DNA of 64,000 nt from Thermohalobaculum sp039180675 (GTDB lineage Bacteria; Pseudomonadota; Alphaproteobacteria; Rhodobacterales; Rhodobacteraceae). Positions within the stretch are counted from its first letter, which is position 1, and every line of letters begins with the position of its first letter. The DNA is taken from the NCBI GenBank assembly GCA_039180675.1, contig JBCDDC010000023.1, positions 10,085 through 74,084 on the forward strand. Direction: 5' to 3'. The notes under the pieces are model-generated. The model saw only the letters and a list, made by a program, of their open reading frames with translations, was not told where the DNA came from and searched no databases. Made by a program: the position numbers and the translations under genes. Below are positions 60,466-64,000 of the stretch, one piece after another.

Positions 60466-61545
60466 ATGGAAACGGTCGAGACGGTGATAATCGGCGCCGG
60501 GGTGGTCGGGCTCGCCTGCGCCCGTGCGCTTGCCCAATCCGGGCGCGAAGTGGTGATCATCGAGGCGGAGGACCGGATCGGCTCTGTCACCTCCGCCCGG
60601 AACTCCGAGGTCATCCACGCCGGGATCTACTACCCGACCGGAAGCCTGAAGGCGGAACTTTGCGTCCGCGGGCGCGAAGAACTCTATGATTATTGCGCCG
60701 AGCGCGGGATCGGCCACCGCAAATGCGGCAAGCTGATCGTCGCGACCAGCGCGGAGGAGATCCCCGCGATCGAGGAGATCGCCAAGACCGCCTGGGCCAA
60801 CGGTGTCGATGATCTGGTCGCCATCTCGGCCGCCGACGCCCGCGCGATGGAGCCTGCGCTCTCCTGCGAAGCAGCGCTCTGGTCGCCCTCGACCGGCATC
60901 ATCGACAGTCATGGCCTGATGCTCAGCTATCTGGGTGAAGCGGAGGATCACGGCGCGATGCTCGCCCTCGGCACGCCGGTGACTAAGGTGACGCCCTCGG
61001 CGAAAGGTTTCGAGATCGAGACCGGCGGGGCGGAGCCGATGCGTCTTGCGGCCCGCGAGCTTGTCATCTCGGCCGGGCACGGCACGATCCCGCTCTGCGA
61101 TTTCCTCGACGACACACCGCCCCAGTATTTTGCACGAGGCTGCTATTTCAAGCTGGACGGCGCGGCGCCGTTCTCCCGCCTCATCTACCCAGCCCCGCAA
61201 TCCGGCGGTCTCGGCATCCACCTGACCCTCGACCTCGCGGGCCAGGCGAAGTTCGGGCCGGATGTCGAATGGATCGAGGGAGAGGACTACTCTCTCGACC
61301 CCACCCGAGGCGATGGCTTCTACGATGCGGTCAGGCGCTACTGGCCGGATCTGAAGGATGGCAGCCTGCATGCGGACTACACCGGCATCCGCCCAAAGAT
61401 CGCAGGCCCGGGCGAGCCCGCAGGCGACTTCCGCATCGATAACCCGGCTGCGGGGCTCATCACCCTCTACGGCATCGAAAGCCCGGGGCTCACAGCATCA
61501 TTGGCGATTGCGACGCAGGTGCTCGAGCGCCTCGCGGAAGCCTGA
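60466..61545 (+). CDS. lhgO: FAD-dependent oxidoreductase, L-2-hydroxyglutarate oxidase type
   Basis: This 359-residue flavoprotein resembles LhgO/L2HGDH, which oxidises L-2-hydroxyglutarate to 2-oxoglutarate. It has the FAD motif IIGAGVVGLACARALAQSG, NSEVIHAGIYYPTGSLKAEL near residue 45-64, PSTGIIDSHGLML, and the C-terminal GIESPGLTASLAIA with the conserved SPGLT. Related DAO-family oxidases are possible. It is a single gene, 63 bases from the divergent histidine phosphatase start. Confidence 0.82.
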   Translation: METVETVIIGAGVVGLACARALAQSGREVVIIEAEDRIGSVTSARNSEVIHAGIYYPTGSLKAELCVRGREELYDYCAERGIGHRKCGKLIVATSAEEIPAIEEIAKTAWANGVDDLVAISAADARAMEPALSCEAALWSPSTGIIDSHGLMLSYLGEAEDHGAMLALGTPVTKVTPSAKGFEIETGGAEPMRLAARELVISAGHGTIPLCDFLDDTPPQYFARGCYFKLDGAAPFSRLIYPAPQSGGLGIHLTLDLAGQAKFGPDVEWIEGEDYSLDPTRGDGFYDAVRRYWPDLKDGSLHADYTGIRPKIAGPGEPAGDFRIDNPAAGLITLYGIESPGLTASLAIATQVLERLAEA

Positions 61546-61686
61546 GAGGCTCAGGACTGTAGTCGACGGTTGAGAACGACCGAGTTCCGCCACGTTCTCT
61601 AATTGCTGGATCTCCGCAATGTCGGCCTCTGGCAGGATCGCAACGGTGGCGAAGGATCTCGGCGGACCACATGATCAACACACGAC

Positions 61687-62805
61687 TCAGCCCCTGGCGA
61701 TCTTCTCTTCCGCTGGATAGGCCGCCTCGAACTTTGCACGGATCAGGAGCCCCGCGAGGACCAGGGCGCCAGCCTGATGGAAGATCGCGATCTCCAGTGG
61801 CGCGGCATGCATGACCGTCACGATCCCGATCACGATCTGCGCCAGCACCGCGAGACCCACGAACCCGCCCCAGCGCCGCATCGCTGAATTCGACGACAAT
61901 AGCGCCCGCACCGCGAACACGAGACCCAGAATGCCGACCACATAGCCAAGCTTGCGGTGGATGAACTGCACGAGTGCCGCGTTCTCGAAGAAGTTGCGCC
62001 ACAGGGGCTGCAGCTCGAAACTCTCGGGCGGCAGGAAATCGCCCTGCATAAGCGGCCAGTCGACATAGCTGCGGCCCGCATCGATCCCGGCCACGAGCGC
62101 CCCTGACAGGATCTGAAGGAACAGCACCGCCGTCAGCAGGCCGCCAAAGCCGAGCATGCCTGAGATCCGCCTGCGCCGCGCCTTCAGGCTGTCCACTTCA
62201 TCGAGCCGGATCTTCAGCGCGTACCAGATGATCAGCATGAAGATCAGGAGAGCGAGCCCCAGATGCGTCGCCAGCCGATAGCTCGCGACATCGAGCTGAT
62301 CGAGCCCGGATGCCACCATCCACCAGCCGATCGCCCCCTGCAGCCCGCCAAGCACCCCGAGCGCGAGCAGCCTGCCGGTCCATCCGGCCGGGATTCTCTT
62401 GCGCAAGAAGAACCAAAGGAAGCCAAGGAACCAGACCAGCCCGATGAACCGGCCAAAGAACCGGTGGCCCCATTCCCACCAGAAGATCGGCTTGAAATCC
62501 TCGAGCGTCATCCAGGAGTTCTGGATCTGAAACTCGGTTGTCGTCTGATAGGCCGCAAAGGCGGCATTCCAATCGGCGGCGGACAAGGGCGGGATCGTTC
62601 CCATCACTGGGTCCCAGACCGTGATCGAGAGGCCGGAATCGGTCAGACGCGTCAGCCCGCCGATCAGCACCATGCAGGCCACAAGGAACGCGAGAAACCA
62701 GAGCCAGGCCGCGATCCCGTCCCGCGACGGCGCGCGCGCCTCGGCCGGTTTCGGCGCCTCCTTACGGTCGTTTGCGACCTCTTCGAATACCGAGCGTGCG
62801 TTCAT
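61687..62805 (-). CDS. ctaA: Heme A synthase
   Basis: This 372-residue protein with eight membrane helices oxidises heme O to heme A for aa3 cytochrome oxidase. It has GGLTRLTDSGLSITVWDPVMG at the N-terminus and WWEWGHRFFGRFIGLVW with conserved His, plus later His in ATHLGLALLIF, FIHRKLGYVVG and IFHQAGALVLAG, matching the four heme ligands. ATG 62805 is where the family starts; an upstream in-frame extension exists. It follows the TrmJ-type gene by 66 bases. Confidence 0.95.
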   Translation of the reverse strand: MNARSVFEEVANDRKEAPKPAEARAPSRDGIAAWLWFLAFLVACMVLIGGLTRLTDSGLSITVWDPVMGTIPPLSAADWNAAFAAYQTTTEFQIQNSWMTLEDFKPIFWWEWGHRFFGRFIGLVWFLGFLWFFLRKRIPAGWTGRLLALGVLGGLQGAIGWWMVASGLDQLDVASYRLATHLGLALLIFMLIIWYALKIRLDEVDSLKARRRRISGMLGFGGLLTAVLFLQILSGALVAGIDAGRSYVDWPLMQGDFLPPESFELQPLWRNFFENAALVQFIHRKLGYVVGILGLVFAVRALLSSNSAMRRWGGFVGLAVLAQIVIGIVTVMHAAPLEIAIFHQAGALVLAGLLIRAKFEAAYPAEEKIARG

Positions 62806-62871
62806 GCAGTTCTCCTTGCTCTTCCCCGATCTAGCCAGCGCGGGCCTGCGGGGCAAGCTGGGTGGACGGCG

Positions 62872-63948
62872 TCACTTCAGCCGGATTTCCTCGAGTGCGA
62901 TCGCCGCCTCGATCAGCGACCGCCAAATCCGCTCCATCAGATCGGGATCGAGGCCCGCTCGCACGGCACCCGCGCGCACGCGATCCACGACTTCCTCGAC
63001 CCGCTCATCAATCCGGGCCGGGAGCGCGACGTCACGCTTGATCTCGGCCGCACGCTCGATCAGCGCCTGCCTGTCTGCAAGCTGGCGCAGCAGCAGCTGA
63101 TCCTGCGCATCGATCGCGCGGCGCAAAGCGGTCATGTCGGGCAGCGATGCGGGATCGGGCTTGCGCACCCCGCCCCGCTTCGGCCCTTCGGCCAGGGCAC
63201 GGACAACACCCCAGAGCGTGCGCAGATCAGCCTCGGTCAGCGGTGCCCTGCGAAACAGGTTCTGAAGGCTCGCCACCATCGAAGGGCGCTTGTCTTCGGG
63301 ATAGAAGAATCCTGCGTGGTCTAGCTCGCCAACAAGATGGGCGACCAGCCGCCCGACCTCGCCACTCGCCGCCAGCGGCTCCTCCTCCGCCGCCAGCGGC
63401 TCCTCCTCCGCCGCCAGCGACTCATGGGCCGCGCGCCGCCACTCATAGGCGACCAGCAGCACGCATTGTGCGAGGTTGAGGGAGGCGAAGGCCGGGTTCA
63501 CCGGCACGGAGATGATCGCATTGGCAAGGCCCACATCGGCATTGCCGAGCCCGGCGCGCTCCGGCCCGAACAGAACGGCCACCTTATCACCCCGTGCGAT
63601 CAGCCCGCCCGCCTCCCGCATCGCCTCCTCCGGGCTCAGAACCCGCTTGGTCATCTCGCGGGGGCGCGCAGTGGTCGCATAAACCATCTGGCAGTCGGCT
63701 ACGGCATCTGCCGTCGCCTCGAAAAGACGCGCCTCATCCAGCAAACTGCCTGCGCCAGATGCCGTGGCAGCAGCTGCCGGATTTGGCCAACCATCGCGCG
63801 GGGCAACCAACCGCATCCGCCTCAGACCGAAATTCCACAAACCCCGCGCGGCTGCGCCTATGTTCTCGCCAAGCTGCGGCTCGACCAGCACCGCGATCGG
63901 CCCGTCGGGGCTCCACGCCGCCTCCTGCGAATGATCCGTTCCGGACAT
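62872..63948 (-). CDS. TrmJ-type tRNA/rRNA methyltransferase fused to a chorismate mutase-like domain
   Basis: This 358-residue protein has an N-terminal SpoU/TrmH-type domain of the TrmJ class (VLVEPQLGENIGAAARGLW, LFGPERAGLGNADVG, SLNLAQCVLLVAYEW), which 2'-O-methylates nucleotide 32 of tRNA in E. coli. From Met272 to the end it changes to an AroQ-like helical domain (LRRAIDAQDQLLLRQLADRQ, EIKRDVALPARIDERVEEVV, and IWRSLIEAAIALEEI), as in chorismate mutases. A ~20-residue AAEEEPL repeat lies between about 180 and 197. TrmJ is usually ~250 residues, so the fusion is unusual. Confidence 0.85.
   Translation of the reverse strand: MSGTDHSQEAAWSPDGPIAVLVEPQLGENIGAAARGLWNFGLRRMRLVAPRDGWPNPAAAATASGAGSLLDEARLFEATADAVADCQMVYATTARPREMTKRVLSPEEAMREAGGLIARGDKVAVLFGPERAGLGNADVGLANAIISVPVNPAFASLNLAQCVLLVAYEWRRAAHESLAAEEEPLAAEEEPLAASGEVGRLVAHLVGELDHAGFFYPEDKRPSMVASLQNLFRRAPLTEADLRTLWGVVRALAEGPKRGGVRKPDPASLPDMTALRRAIDAQDQLLLRQLADRQALIERAAEIKRDVALPARIDERVEEVVDRVRAGAVRAGLDPDLMERIWRSLIEAAIALEEIRLK
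63367..63419. repeat. 21-bp tandem repeat in the TrmJ-type gene
   Basis: The 21-bp unit CGCCGCCAGCGGCTCCTCCTC occurs at 63367-63387 and 63388-63408 with a partial third copy to 63419. It is in frame (21 = 3 x 7) and encodes the AAEEEPL repeat in the linker, so copy-number change would alter the protein without a frameshift. Confidence 0.85.
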
Positions 63949-64000
63949 ATACCCTCACAAAGCCGGCCGTGGCGGCGCTCGGGCGGTGGCGGGGGTGGGC

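Overview
The window is GC-rich, gene-dense bacterial chromosome and looks like an alphaproteobacterium of the Rhodobacteraceae/Roseobacter type. The evidence is a set of family-typical genes: heterotetrameric sarcosine oxidase soxB/soxDAG, an ATP synthase zeta-inhibitor protein (DUF1476), DUF1467 and DUF1289 proteins, an RSP_2648-type PIN protein, a PurS/PurQ/small-PurL purine cluster, System I cytochrome c maturation genes (ccmE, ccmF, ccmH, ccmI) and ctaA. I found no rRNA, tRNA, CRISPR array, insertion sequence or prophage. Nearly all of it reads as core chromosome, with a few small-gene islands.

Layout. 1-4.7 kb: the 3' end of aspS, a membrane protein, a GNAT acetyltransferase, a nitroreductase, an EI24/CysZ-like protein, then DUF1467 and methylmalonyl-CoA epimerase on the minus strand. 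4.7-9.7 kb: two related small secreted proteins, dnaE and a VPLPA-CTERM protein. 9.8-15.2 kb: a sterol-desaturase-like enzyme, an agmatinase-family ureohydrolase with a small NTF2-like partner, DoxX-GST-old yellow enzyme, and a Gmad2 lipoprotein. 15.3-22.5 kb: parE, a low-GC lipoprotein, a DMT transporter with a lipoprotein, a secreted AGE-like protein and an ABC-F ATPase. 22.6-23.2 kb: three tandem small genes with double-glycine leaders. 23.3-29.8 kb: a glutathione peroxidase, the zeta inhibitor, and purC / ceramidase-like / purS / purQ / lipoprotein / purL. 29.8-33 kb: a PIN protein, an RlmI-type methyltransferase, a DMT transporter and two sORFs.

33-40.4 kb: soxDAG and soxB on the minus strand, separated by a plus-strand cassette of three small membrane proteins that share an MA[EK]F.K.P N-terminus, followed by an M48-like protein that has lost its zinc motif. 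40.6-45.5 kb: ccmI-ruvX-DUF1289, a retropepsin-like protease, a 2OG-oxygenase-like protein and dusA. 45.7-50.7 kb: a probable quaternary-amine or carnitine-type catabolic cluster (GlxA/AraC regulator, Rieske oxygenase with a Glu bridging residue, two SDRs, a carnitine-dehydrogenase-like enzyme). 50.8-57.7 kb: ccmH-ccmF, phzF, ccmE, a YihY protein, argC and an acyltransferase. 57.8-64 kb: rpsI-rplM, a thioesterase with a histidine phosphatase, an LhgO-type oxidase, ctaA, and a TrmJ-type methyltransferase fused to a chorismate mutase-like domain.

The genes fit a heterotrophic aerobe that uses methylated amines. The Rieske/dehydrogenase cluster could feed N-methylated intermediates toward sarcosine, which SoxBDAG would oxidise. 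Cytochrome c and heme A assembly genes support aerobic respiration. The least explained parts are the double-glycine peptide cluster (22.6-23.2 kb) and the MA[EK]F.K.P/pseudo-M48 cassette lying between soxB and soxDAG (37.1-39.1 kb).
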